Source: Nitrospirota bacterium | GTDB taxonomy: Bacteria; Nitrospirota; UBA9217 | Direction of reading: 5' to 3' | DNA length: 33,841 nucleotides | NCBI GenBank assembly: GCA_035516965.1 | Contig: DATIZR010000104.1 | Coordinates: forward strand, 1 to 33,841 | Shown: positions 1-6,717 of the stretch, piece by piece | Numbering within the stretch: the first letter of the stretch is position 1 | How the letters are laid out: each line of letters begins with the position of its first letter | Notes under the pieces: generated by a model | Databases searched by the model: none | What the model was told of the DNA's origin: nothing | Seen by the model: the letters and a program-made list of their open reading frames with translations, nothing else | Position numbers and translations under genes: made by a program

Positions 1-52
1 GGGCCTTTCGAAAATCGACTTTTTCTACAGGCTCGTTAGTCGGAGAATTAAC

Positions 53-685
53 ATGCAACCATATCGGATAATTTTGATAAGTTTAATTCTGAGTACTGCC
101 TCAAGTTTCACAATGGCGTCAGACGAAATGAAAGGACCTGATGCAATTACTAAAATAACAGGAACTCAGAGAAGGGCTGTCGCAGTTGATGTTGATTACA
201 AAGAAAAGTGCCCACTTATTTCAAAGAAATCCGGAGCCCTCGATTTCATTAGGGATGGTTTTTGTTTTTATAAAGATGTTGTTATAGACACCCGTACGAA
301 TTTAATGTGGACGCGCAACGCAAACATCGCAGAAAAACGTATGACTTGGGACGATGCCATTAAGTGGGTTGAAGGCACTTTCTTTAGTCGCAGATTGGGC
401 TACGCAAGCTACCGCAACTGGCGTTTACCAACGGTAGAAGAACTATATTTCTTTGCGAACGTAGCAGAAGGTAAGAACGTTGCTGCCTATTTCAATGCAT
501 TGGGTTTTAATATCGTTGACCAGCCCATGATGTTTTGGACATCCACAACTGCTGGAGCTGAATTACATTGGGGCCCAATTCCAATCAATAAATGTGATTG
601 GTATGTAAGTATGTTCGATGGCCACGCAGACATTGCCATTGGCAACTCAGAATATTATGTATGGCCCGTGCGTTTGAACAAATAA
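53..685 (+). CDS. Exported DUF1566 (Lcl C-terminal-like) protein
   Basis: The 210-residue product begins with a basic and then hydrophobic stretch typical of a Sec signal peptide (about residues 1-23). Its C-terminal two thirds carry the DUF1566/Lcl_C signature: a WTRN-type segment, the NWRLPTVEEL motif near residue 125, FWTST near 163, and a closing YVWPVR. The family is secreted or surface-associated and its biochemical role is not known. The ATG follows a good ribosome site (GGAG, 8 bases upstream). The gene is clearly more AT-rich than everything after about position 1600. It lies on the element side of a tRNA-Arg attachment-site remnant, so it is probably horizontally acquired. DUF1566 proteins are common in phages, genomic islands and integron cassettes. 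Confidence 0.75.
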   Translation: MQPYRIILISLILSTASSFTMASDEMKGPDAITKITGTQRRAVAVDVDYKEKCPLISKKSGALDFIRDGFCFYKDVVIDTRTNLMWTRNANIAEKRMTWDDAIKWVEGTFFSRRLGYASYRNWRLPTVEELYFFANVAEGKNVAAYFNALGFNIVDQPMMFWTSTTAGAELHWGPIPINKCDWYVSMFDGHADIAIGNSEYYVWPVRLNK

Positions 686-702
686 GGATGATTGTTGATC
701 GG

Positions 703-794
703 GTTGAACGAGGCGAAGCCTGCCGATGATTCTAACGAAGCGGGTCGAGACCGACGCGCAAGGGGTCGCGCGTCTCACCCGCGTGTTGTTCAAC
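703..794 (+). repeat. Imperfect hairpin region, weakly attC-like
   Basis: GTTGAAC (703-709) and GTTCAAC (788-794) are exact reverse complements. Between them are nested stems: GCGGGT (740-745) with ACCCGC (777-782), and GACGCGC (753-759) with GCGCGTC (768-774), with unequal bulges. An inner TTCTAAC (730-736) and GTTGTTC (785-791) lie where integron attC sites carry RYYYAAC and GTTRRRY, but neither matches fully and they pair at only four positions. The position just behind a DUF1566 gene fits a cassette attC. A plain structured 3' region fits equally well. Confidence 0.3.
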
Positions 795-906
795 TGCATA
801 TTACATCTGGAAAAGTGCAACTCTGTTGACAATTCGTCAGTTCCACAGTTGTAGGTGAAGGTTGTAAGGGTGGTTGCGCTGCGCGTAAAAAACGCTTCGT
901 AATAAA

Positions 907-938
907 GCCCCCGGGATAAACCCGGGGGCTCAGTTTTT
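907..938 (+). terminator. Rho-independent terminator
   Basis: A perfect 9-bp stem, GCCCCCGGG (907-915) and CCCGGGGGC (921-929), encloses a 5-base loop and is followed by TCAGTTTTT. It lies downstream of the DUF1566 gene, near the end of the putative integrated element. The other strand has only a short T run, so the + direction is favoured. Confidence 0.7.
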
Positions 939-1109
939 GACCTGCTCTTACTGATACAGGACTCATCTTGTACTGTATAGTAATTGTATAGTAAACACGC
1001 CAAAACAGCCAGAAATAGCCGGAAAGCGTATTTTGCTCGCTTCCCATAACCGTATGAAAAAAGAAAGAAACTGAACCATACGGAAAAGGGGAGCAAGGCA
1101 CTCGGTCGC

Positions 1110-1155
1110 TTTCCTAAACCGCGTGCCGGGTGTTCGAATCACCCCAGGGGCACCA
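1110..1155 (+). other. 3' half of tRNA-Arg(CCT): attachment-site (attR) remnant
   Basis: The sequence reads as an anticodon loop TTCCTAA (anticodon CCT), 3' anticodon stem ACCGC, variable loop GTGCC, T stem-loop (GGGTG, TTCGAAT, CACCC), 3' acceptor strand CAGGGGC, discriminator A and encoded CCA (1153-1155). No matching 5' acceptor (GCCCCTG) or D arm lies upstream, so this is not a working tRNA gene. Many tyrosine recombinases integrate at the anticodon loop or T arm. They restore the tRNA at one end of the element and leave this kind of 3' fragment at the other. The orientation puts the element to the left of 1110, with the intact tRNA-Arg expected beyond the window. Confidence 0.75.
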
Positions 1156-1170
1156 TAAATCAAGCACTTA

Positions 1171-1200
1171 GAGCCGGTCAACGAGACCGGCTCTTTTTTT
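1171..1200 (+). terminator. Terminator of the original tRNA-Arg gene
   Basis: A perfect 9-bp stem, GAGCCGGTC (1171-1179) and GACCGGCTC (1185-1193), has a 5-base loop and a run of seven T. It sits 15 bases after the tRNA CCA end, the normal place for a tRNA terminator. It therefore belongs to the chromosome side of the junction. Confidence 0.85.
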
Positions 1201-1486
1201 GCCGATTTATCAGGTAACAATGCAAGATTTATGAATACCTTCTGGCGCGTGAGTCACGATTTAACCGCTCACGCCCGAGAATCTTATCCTTCATCCTTGA
1301 GCACTAATCCAGCCTGATCCAATTTCTGAAATCTCAATCATAATTGGTATCAAACTTTAGTGCTAAATGTTCACGCTGACCCTTCGGTTCAAAATGGACA
1401 TGTCAAGTTGAACCGTTTTCCTCGCGTGCTATTCGTGGGCAGCTATCAAGATATTGATCTTTAATAACAATTGAGCTGAGTATTAA
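1201..1486. other. Intergenic region with no gene seen
   Basis: No plausible coding region is visible. The stretch is AT-richer than the core chromosome that follows. It contains a small inverted repeat, ATCAA-N4-TTGAT (1445-1458), about 30 bases upstream of the sigma-54 promoter. That is a possible site for an activator, although proven enhancer sites usually lie 80-200 bases upstream. Confidence 0.5.
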
Positions 1487-1502
1487 TGGCACTTACCTTG
1501 CT
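1487..1502 (+). promoter_or_regulatory. Sigma-54 (RpoN) promoter of the rpoS-like gene
   Basis: TGGCACTTACCTTGCT matches the sigma-54 consensus TGGCAC-N5-TTGCW at every fixed position. The invariant GG (1488-1489) and GC (1500-1501) are separated by exactly 10 bases. Initiation would be expected near 1513, giving a leader of about 130 bases before the start codon at 1644. Confidence 0.7.
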
Positions 1503-1511
1503 ATCAAGGTA
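1494..1511. repeat. Inverted repeat over the -12 element
   Basis: TACCTTG (1494-1500) and CAAGGTA (1505-1511) form a perfect 7-bp inverted repeat with a 4-base spacer. It overlaps the -12 part of the sigma-54 promoter and reaches almost to the predicted start of transcription. No T tract follows, so it is not a terminator. A repressor operator or a 5'-end stem are the simplest readings. Confidence 0.45.
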
Positions 1512-1545
1512 GGATAAAAAGAACCATATGATTTTTTTAGGGCTC

Positions 1546-1571
1546 ACGGGGTGGCACCGTAAATACCCCGT
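1546..1571 (+). promoter_or_regulatory. Leader hairpin of the rpoS-like mRNA
   Basis: ACGGGGT (1546-1552) and ACCCCGT (1565-1571) can pair in the leader between the sigma-54 promoter and the start codon. A long structured leader recalls other rpoS genes, which are controlled after transcription. Any such control here is inference. Confidence 0.35.
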
Positions 1572-1643
1572 AAACTGTCACCGGCAGTCAAGAGTTAGCT
1601 CAGAGTGCGCAGGGAAGAATATCATCATGGGAGAGGTCAGGGC

Positions 1644-2618
1644 ATGAAGCAGACAGACGAACTGATCGGTGAGAATGAGCTGAAGGAACATTTCGGATAT
1701 GCAGAAGCGGAGACCGCTGCCGATGCTGAGAATCTGGCGACCGATAAGGAAGATGAACCGGATGATGAAGACGCCAAGTCGCCTCGGATGGATCTCGATG
1801 TATTGGCGCTGTACTTGAAAGAGATCAGGAAGACGCCGCTTCTTACCTTTGCGCAGGAGCAGGAACTCGGCAAACTGGTCGCCGAGGGAGATGAGGCCGC
1901 GCGCGCCAGGATGATCGAAGCCAATCTCCGTCTCGTCGTTTCGATCGCAAAGAGGTACATCAACAGGGGACTGCCGTTCTCGGATCTCATTGAGGAAGGC
2001 AACCTCGGGCTTATTCGAGCGGTCGAAAAGTTTCAGTATCAGCGGGGCTTCCGGTTCAGCACCTATGCCTCGTGGTGGATCAAACAGGCGATCGACCGGG
2101 CCATCGCGAACCAGCTCCGGATCATCCGGCTGCCCGTTCACGTTGCCGAGGACCTCCATGCCTACGCCCGGACGACGAAGCAACTGACGCAATCGCTCGG
2201 CCGCGCACCGATCCCGGAAGAAGTCGCCGCGAAACTGCACAAAACGGTCCAGCATGTGAGAGCGCTGATCCAGATGACGAGGACCATCTATTCGCTCGAT
2301 ATGCTGATCAGTGACGACGGAGAAGACGCGCTCAAAGATGTACTGAGCGATGACAGCGCGCCCACGCCGGCCCAGCCTTACGAAGATCAGCTCAGGAAAA
2401 AAAATCTCACTGATTGGCTGTCCACACTTTCGGATACGGAGCGCCGGGTCCTCGCGCTGCGGTATGGTTTGGAAGCGGGCGAAGAGTACACGCTGAATAG
2501 CATCGGCAATCTGTTGGGAATAACGCGGGAACGCGTAAGGCAGATAGAGTCCAAGGCGATCGGCAGGCTCAGGTCTTTGACAAGGGATATGAACATAGCG
2601 CTGAACGACTTGATGTAG
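1644..2618 (+). CDS. rpoS: RpoS-like group 2 sigma-70 family sigma factor
   Basis: The 324-residue protein directs RNA polymerase to promoters. It has an acidic N-terminal 45 residues and region 1.2 ([12 protein letters not shown]). Region 2 carries [29 protein letters not shown] and the -10-reading [16 protein letters not shown]. Region 3 starts at IRLPVHV, and region 4 has the helix-turn-helix [19 protein letters not shown]. The length and the compact non-conserved region match RpoS rather than the ~600-residue RpoD. RpoH is less likely because it has no region 1.2 of this type. The start at 1644 is preferred over an upstream in-frame start because GGAGAGG lies 8 bases before it. It is monocistronic, behind a sigma-54 promoter and before a strong terminator, so the sigma factor may be made in an RpoN-dependent cascade. 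Confidence 0.85.
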   Translation: MKQTDELIGENELKEHFGYAEAETAADAENLATDKEDEPDDEDAKSPRMDLDVLALYLKEIRKTPLLTFAQEQELGKLVAEGDEAARARMIEANLRLVVSIAKRYINRGLPFSDLIEEGNLGLIRAVEKFQYQRGFRFSTYASWWIKQAIDRAIANQLRIIRLPVHVAEDLHAYARTTKQLTQSLGRAPIPEEVAAKLHKTVQHVRALIQMTRTIYSLDMLISDDGEDALKDVLSDDSAPTPAQPYEDQLRKKNLTDWLSTLSDTERRVLALRYGLEAGEEYTLNSIGNLLGITRERVRQIESKAIGRLRSLTRDMNIALNDLM

Positions 2619-2672
2619 GCCTTGCCGCAGATGACTGAAATCCGGATCGTCCCCGGGCATGGCGAAAACCAG

Positions 2673-2704
2673 AAAGGCCGGTCATCTGACCGGCCTTTGT
2701 TCTT
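2673..2704. terminator. Bidirectional terminator between convergent genes
   Basis: AAAGGCCGGTCA (2673-2684) pairs perfectly with TGACCGGCCTTT (2687-2698), followed by a T-rich tail on the + strand. It separates the sigma factor gene from the convergent regulator gene and can serve both. Confidence 0.8.
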
Positions 2705-2763
2705 CGGGCGGGAGATACGCGGGGCTCTCCGTACTTCTCCGTGGAAGGATGCGACAGCTTCCG

Positions 2764-3510
2764 TCACCCTTTCCGTTCAATGGCCGGGTTCACGCGTTCA
2801 TGGATATAACTTTGAATCGCGTCCCTGTCGAGCACGGACAAGTTCAAGAACTTCATTCCCATGCCAGGCTCCTCATACATGGCCTCCCCAAAACGGTAGA
2901 CGTAGAGAACAACCGCATCAGCCCGAATGATCCGGTCCTTGAGCACGAACGTTACCGCATGCTCCGTGCCGACGGGGTCGGGGTCAAGGGTGCGTATGAA
3001 CAGACCGCTGTCGGAAAGCGAGATCACGGTCCTCGTGTCCGCTGGCGTTCCATCCACGGAAGCGTTCAGCGCAGTCGCGACCCTGATATTCTGCCGGGGT
3101 GTCGGCTCAAGCGCCTGCTGAACGGCGCGGTAAAGTTCGGACGTTTGAAGCGGTTTGTTCAGGCAGGCAGCGCAGCCTGCTCTGCGGCACTGGTCCTGGC
3201 TCTGCACATCGGCAAACCGCGTCTGAATGAAAACCGGGGCAGCCGGCGCCAGGGTAAGCTGTTTCATCCGGTTGTACAGGTCGATACCGCTCATGTCCGG
3301 CAATGCCAACTCGCTGATAATCAGAGCAGGGGCGGCGATGTTCAGGAAGTCAAGCGCCTCTGAGCCTGTTCTCACCATCGTCGTGTTATACCCGAAATTC
3401 TGAAGCAGCATGGCCGTGAAGTTGCCATCGCGCTGGTTGTTGTCTGCGACGAGGATGAACTTCTTTTTCCTGATTGATTCCGATTTCTTTTTTTTATCAC
3501 CTTTGGTCAC
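2764..3510 (-). CDS. Receiver-PilZ regulator with Glu at the phosphorylation site
   Basis: The 248-residue protein has a lysine-rich N terminus, a CheY-like receiver (about 17-135) and a PilZ-like C-terminal domain (about 140-240). In the receiver, the acidic pair is D23-N24 and the switch Thr and the conserved Lys (CLNKP) are present. The phospho-acceptor position, normally Asp before the xxMPxMxG segment, is Glu67 (SELALPDMSG). The PilZ part shows RQNIR, fitting the c-di-GMP-binding RxxxR motif, but the second motif is SLSDSG instead of (D/N)xSxxG. A Glu there cannot form the normal phospho-Asp and may mimic the active state. The start is GTG at 3510, with AGGAG about 10 bases upstream. It probably acts as a c-di-GMP or partner-responsive adaptor, since no DNA-binding or catalytic output is present. 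Confidence 0.75.
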   Translation of the reverse strand: MTKGDKKKKSESIRKKKFILVADNNQRDGNFTAMLLQNFGYNTTMVRTGSEALDFLNIAAPALIISELALPDMSGIDLYNRMKQLTLAPAAPVFIQTRFADVQSQDQCRRAGCAACLNKPLQTSELYRAVQQALEPTPRQNIRVATALNASVDGTPADTRTVISLSDSGLFIRTLDPDPVGTEHAVTFVLKDRIIRADAVVLYVYRFGEAMYEEPGMGMKFLNLSVLDRDAIQSYIHERVNPAIERKG

Positions 3511-3545
3511 GAGGTCGCGCTCCTGTACTCCAGATTTGTATGAAA

Positions 3546-3574
3546 ATTATAGCAAAAATGATCATTTCAATCAC
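3546..3574 (-). promoter_or_regulatory. Promoter of the receiver-PilZ gene
   Basis: On the minus strand a perfect TATAAT (3551-3546) lies 17 bases after a weak -35, GTGATT (3574-3569). The box is 35 bases upstream of the GTG start. Confidence 0.55.
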
Positions 3575-3656
3575 GAGAATCTTTTTCTTCCGACACTTTT
3601 CCCGGAACACCGCGGCCAATGCACCTGGTATTTTAATGAAGTTTTCCGTTTTTTTA

Positions 3657-3685
3657 TTGACAAACCCTCTGAAATCTCATACAAT
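3657..3685 (+). promoter_or_regulatory. Strong sigma-70 promoter of the tRNA-Val/thrS unit
   Basis: A perfect -35 TTGACA (3657-3662), a 17-base spacer and TACAAT (3680-3685) lie 26 bases before the tRNA 5' end. No other good promoter is visible between here and thrS. Confidence 0.85.
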
Positions 3686-3711
3686 TCGCTCTCGTTCTGC
3701 AATCAGTGCAT

Positions 3712-3786
3712 AGGCTCGTAGCTCAGGGGGAGAGCGCTACCTTGACACGGTAGAGGTCGGCGGTTCGAAACCGCCCGGGCCTACCA
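3712..3786 (+). tRNA. tRNA-Val(GAC)
   Basis: A full 75-base cloverleaf is present: acceptor AGGCTCG pairing with CGGGCCT (one T-G wobble), D stem GCTC/GAGC, anticodon stem CTACC/GGTAG around TTGACAC (anticodon GAC, Val), a 5-base variable loop, T stem GGCGG/CCGCC around TTCGAAA, discriminator A and encoded CCA (3784-3786). No terminator follows, and thrS starts 28 bases later. Confidence 0.95.
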
Positions 3787-3814
3787 TGATTAACCGCAAC
3801 GGTAACATCCATTT

Positions 3815-5749
3815 ATGAGTGAAATACAACTCAGGCTGCCTGACGGTCAGGACAGAAAGTATGCCTCTGGCATCACCGGTCAGGAAGTTGCCGAGAAGAT
3901 CGGCTCTCGCCTCGCGAAAGACGCTCTTGCCATAAAATTAGACGGTCAACTCCAGGATCTCAACATCCCCGTTGATCACCCTGCTGCGGTAGAGATCGTT
4001 ACGTTCAAGTCGCAGGAAGGCCGCGATGTGTACTGGCACAGCACGTCGCACCTGATGGCGCACGCGGTCAAGCAGCTCTTCCCGCAGTCCCGGCTCGCGA
4101 TCGGTCCGGCCATCGAGGAAGGGTTTTACTACGACTTCGACATCGAGCGCCCCCTGACCCCGGAGGACCTCGAGAAGATCGAGAAACGGATGTCCGAACT
4201 GGCAAAGGCGGCGATGCCGGTCGTCCGGAAGGCGATCCCCAAGGCTGATGCCTTGACGTTCTTTCAAAAAAAGGGCGAGACCTACAAGGTCGAGCTCATT
4301 AATGAGCTTCCCGAGAGTGAGGCAATCTCGATCTACGAGCAGGGAGAGTTCGCGGACCTCTGCCGCGGACCCCATGTCCCGAATACAGGAAAGATCAAGT
4401 CCTTCAAGCTGCTTTCCATTGCCGGCGCGTACTGGCGGGGCAGCGAAAAGAACAAGATGCTCCAGCGCATCTACGGCATCTCGTTCCCGGCAAAGGACGA
4501 GTTGGACGCCTATCTCACGCGGCTCGAGGAGATCAAGCGTCGCGACCACCGGAAGATCGGCAAGGACCTGGACCTGTTCTCGATCTCCGAAGAGTCCGGC
4601 GGCGGCCTGGTCCTGTGGCATCCCCGGGGAGCGCTGATCCGGAAGACCATCGAGGATTTCTGGCGCGACGAGCATCAAAAGACCGGCTACGATTTCGTGT
4701 TTTCTCCCCATGTTGGCCGCGCAACGCTCTGGGAGACGTCCGGACACCTCGGCTTCTACCGGGAGAACATGTATTCGTCCATGGATGTGGAAGGGCAGGA
4801 GTATTATGTGAAGCCCATGAACTGCCCTTTCCATATCATGATCTACAAGAACAAATTGCGCTCGTACCGGGAGCTCCCGCTCCGGTACGCAGAACTGGGC
4901 ACGGTCTACCGCTTTGAGCGGTCGGGCGTGCTGCACGGCCTCCTGCGCGTGCGGGGATTCACCCAGGACGACGCTCATATTTTCGTGGCGCCCGAGGACA
5001 TGGAAGCAGAGGTCGTCCGTGTCCTCGAATTCGTCGTAAAGATGCTCAGGACCTTCGGGTTCGATGATTTTAAGGCATACATCGCGACAAAGCCCGAGAA
5101 GTCGGTGGGCGATGAAACGATGTGGGAAAAGGCGACACAGGCGCTCAAGGTTGCCGCGGACAAGGCTGGCCTCGGGTACGAGATGGACGAGGGCGGCGGC
5201 GCTTTCTACGGGCCGAAGATCGATATCAAGATCAAGGACGCTCTGGGTCGTCTCTGGCAGTGCTCCACGGTGCAGTTCGATTTCAACGAGCCGGAGCGGT
5301 TCGGCATGACCTTCGTCGGCGTTGACAACCAGCCGCACCGGCCGTACATGATTCACCGGGCGCTGCTTGGGTCTATCGAGCGATTCTTCGGCATGCTGAT
5401 AGAACACTACGCAGGCGCGTTCCCCGTATGGCTCGCGCCGGTCCAGGCCAAGGTGCTGCCCATCACGGACAAGCAACTGGACTTTGCGAAGGCCGTGCGT
5501 GACACCCTGCTCGCAGCGGGCATCCGGGCCGAACTGGACAACCGCTCCGAAAAGATCGGGTTCAAGATCCGCGAGGCATCGCTCGAAAAGGCGCCCTATA
5601 TCCTGGTCATCGGCGACAAGGAGGTCCAGCAGAACGCCGTGGCCGTCCGTGAACGGGGCGGCAAGGACCTCGGCGCGATACCGGTCCAGGCCTTCATCGA
5701 TCAAGTACTGACGAAAATACGCGATAAAAGCATCGTAACAGAACTGTAA
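3815..5749 (+). CDS. thrS: Threonyl-tRNA synthetase
   Basis: This class II synthetase charges tRNA-Thr in the cytoplasm. Its 644 residues match the usual bacterial length. An N-terminal TGS domain (1-62) is followed by the editing domain with HxxxH (H79 and H83) and a CRGPH segment near 183-187. The catalytic core has the zinc-binding Cys in MNCPFH, motif 2 (RFERSGVLHGLLRVRGFTQDD) and motif 3 (HRALLGSIERF). An anticodon-binding domain ends the protein. The start fits the family N terminus but has no recognisable Shine-Dalgarno. The mRNA appears to be co-transcribed with tRNA-Val, so tRNA 3' processing would leave a 28-base leader. It heads thrS-infC-rpmI-rplT, a conserved order. No T-box leader is present. 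Confidence 0.97.
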   Translation: MSEIQLRLPDGQDRKYASGITGQEVAEKIGSRLAKDALAIKLDGQLQDLNIPVDHPAAVEIVTFKSQEGRDVYWHSTSHLMAHAVKQLFPQSRLAIGPAIEEGFYYDFDIERPLTPEDLEKIEKRMSELAKAAMPVVRKAIPKADALTFFQKKGETYKVELINELPESEAISIYEQGEFADLCRGPHVPNTGKIKSFKLLSIAGAYWRGSEKNKMLQRIYGISFPAKDELDAYLTRLEEIKRRDHRKIGKDLDLFSISEESGGGLVLWHPRGALIRKTIEDFWRDEHQKTGYDFVFSPHVGRATLWETSGHLGFYRENMYSSMDVEGQEYYVKPMNCPFHIMIYKNKLRSYRELPLRYAELGTVYRFERSGVLHGLLRVRGFTQDDAHIFVAPEDMEAEVVRVLEFVVKMLRTFGFDDFKAYIATKPEKSVGDETMWEKATQALKVAADKAGLGYEMDEGGGAFYGPKIDIKIKDALGRLWQCSTVQFDFNEPERFGMTFVGVDNQPHRPYMIHRALLGSIERFFGMLIEHYAGAFPVWLAPVQAKVLPITDKQLDFAKAVRDTLLAAGIRAELDNRSEKIGFKIREASLEKAPYILVIGDKEVQQNAVAVRERGGKDLGAIPVQAFIDQVLTKIRDKSIVTEL

Positions 5750-5766
5750 GGGGGTGATCGTTTATC
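5748..5766 (+). promoter_or_regulatory. Extended Shine-Dalgarno and ATC start of infC
   Basis: AAGGGGGTGATC (5748-5759) can pair along 12 bases with the 16S rRNA 3' tail, one pair being G-U, and it overlaps the thrS stop codon. The in-frame codon 4 bases later is ATC (5764-5766). In-frame codons from ATC through the downstream GTG read ISSKITTRVNHM, which restores the RVN segment typical of IF3 N termini. An in-frame TGA at 5755 bars any earlier start. Confidence 0.7.
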
Positions 5767-6282
5767 AGCAGTAAAATTACAACAAGAGTGAATCACATGA
5801 TCAAGGTGAAAGAAGTCCGGGTCATCTCGTCAGAGGGCGAACAGCTCGGCGTGATGGAGACCCGGGACGCCGTCCGGAAGGCCGAGGAAGCGGGGCTCGA
5901 TCTCGTGGAGGTGGCGCCCACGGCCAAGCCTCCCGTCTGCCGCATCATGGACTTCGGCAAGTACAAGTATGAAGTAGCCAAAAAAGCCCATGAGTCCCGG
6001 AAGCACCAGACCGTCATCTTGATGAAGGAAGTCAAGCTCAGGCCGAGGACGGACGAACACGACGTCCAGTTCAAGACGAACAATATCAAACGGTTCCTCG
6101 AGGATGGCAACAAGGTCAAGGTGAGCGTGATGTTCCGCGGACGCGAGATGGCCCACACCGAACATGGCAGGGCGGTCCTTGAACGGATCGTTGCCGACCT
6201 GCAGAACGAGGCCGTTGTGGAGCAGCAGCCCCGGATGGAAGGCAGGAACATGATGCTCTACCTCGCGCCGAAGGCAAAGTAG
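5764..6282 (+). CDS. infC: Translation initiation factor IF-3, probable ATC start
   Basis: IF-3 binds the 30S subunit and rejects non-AUG starts and mispaired initiator tRNA. The 172-residue product has the N-terminal domain (RVN..., EVRVISSEGEQLGVM), the linker (MDFGKYKYE followed by KKAHESRK) and the C-terminal domain (KEVKLRPRTDEHD, VSVMFRGREMAH). A start at GTG 5788 would cut the conserved RVN segment and has no ribosome site. ATC at 5764 has an excellent one. Non-AUG infC starts are the rule in the family (AUU in E. coli, AUC in Myxococcus) and let IF-3 repress its own translation. ATT at 5776 is a less likely alternative. The gene starts 14 bases after thrS. Confidence 0.93.
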   Translation: MSSKITTRVNHMIKVKEVRVISSEGEQLGVMETRDAVRKAEEAGLDLVEVAPTAKPPVCRIMDFGKYKYEVAKKAHESRKHQTVILMKEVKLRPRTDEHDVQFKTNNIKRFLEDGNKVKVSVMFRGREMAHTEHGRAVLERIVADLQNEAVVEQQPRMEGRNMMLYLAPKAK

Positions 6283-6306
6283 ACAAGAGGCAAGGACGAT
6301 CAGCCT

Positions 6307-6324
6307 GCGGGAGTTCCTTCCCGC
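6307..6324 (+). promoter_or_regulatory. Hairpin in the infC-rpmI spacer
   Basis: GCGGGA (6307-6312) and TCCCGC (6319-6324) form a stem with a 6-base loop in the 105-base spacer before rpmI. Ribosomal protein L20 represses this operon through leader RNA structures in other bacteria, so this is a candidate site. There is no T tract, so it is not a terminator. Confidence 0.3.
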
Positions 6325-6387
6325 GATTGATATACCACACCAGCAGAGAGCGGATGCGCGCTCGATTTATCGGAAGGGGAACGTGAA

Positions 6388-6606
6388 ATGGCAAAAAAGG
6401 CAAAGATCAAACTGAAAACCAATCGAAGCGCCGCGAAGCGGCTGAAGGTGACCGGCTCGGGCAAGGTGATGCGGCGAAAGGGCTGGAAGGGCCACCTGCT
6501 GTCGGGGAAGAACTCGACGCGCAAGCGGAGGTTGACGGGAGCTGTTGAGATCACCAAGGACAACATGGAAAACGTCAAGCAGATGCTTCCCTACGGAAGC
6601 AAGTAA
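6388..6606 (+). CDS. rpmI: 50S ribosomal protein L35
   Basis: This small basic protein of 72 residues is slightly longer than the usual 64-66. It starts with the family signature KIKLKTNRSAAKRLKVTGSGKV and contains GHLLSGKNSTRKRRL. It is part of the large ribosomal subunit. AGGGG lies about 8 bases before the ATG. The gene sits in the standard place between infC and rplT. Confidence 0.95.
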   Translation: MAKKAKIKLKTNRSAAKRLKVTGSGKVMRRKGWKGHLLSGKNSTRKRRLTGAVEITKDNMENVKQMLPYGSK

Positions 6607-6717
6607 AAGCAATAAACGTGTGGCAGCTGGACCGAAGGCAAACGATACGGGCACAGTGTCTTGTCTGTTCGTCTGCCATCTGTCATCGGGCGTCATGATT
6701 TAAGGAGGAATTGAGAA

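Noticed and set aside
1350-1440. Insertion-sequence end near the GTTCAAAATGGACATGTCAA region
   Set aside because: The sequence faintly recalls IS21-type ends, but no inverted partner, transposase fragment or target duplication is visible.
1445-1458. FNR/Dnr-like box
   Set aside because: The half-sites are in the order ATCAA-N4-TTGAT, the reverse of the FNR consensus TTGAT-N4-ATCAA.
1578-2660. A 360-codon open frame antisense to the rpoS-like gene
   Set aside because: The + strand encodes a complete sigma factor with all conserved regions. The antisense translation is low in structure and has no ribosome site.
3786-3815. T-box riboswitch before thrS
   Set aside because: The gap after the tRNA is only 28 bases and has no T-box sequence, specifier loop or terminator/antiterminator pair.
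3938-5704. A 588-codon open frame antisense to thrS
   Set aside because: It lies fully inside an unmistakable threonyl-tRNA synthetase gene, and its translation has no recognisable protein features.
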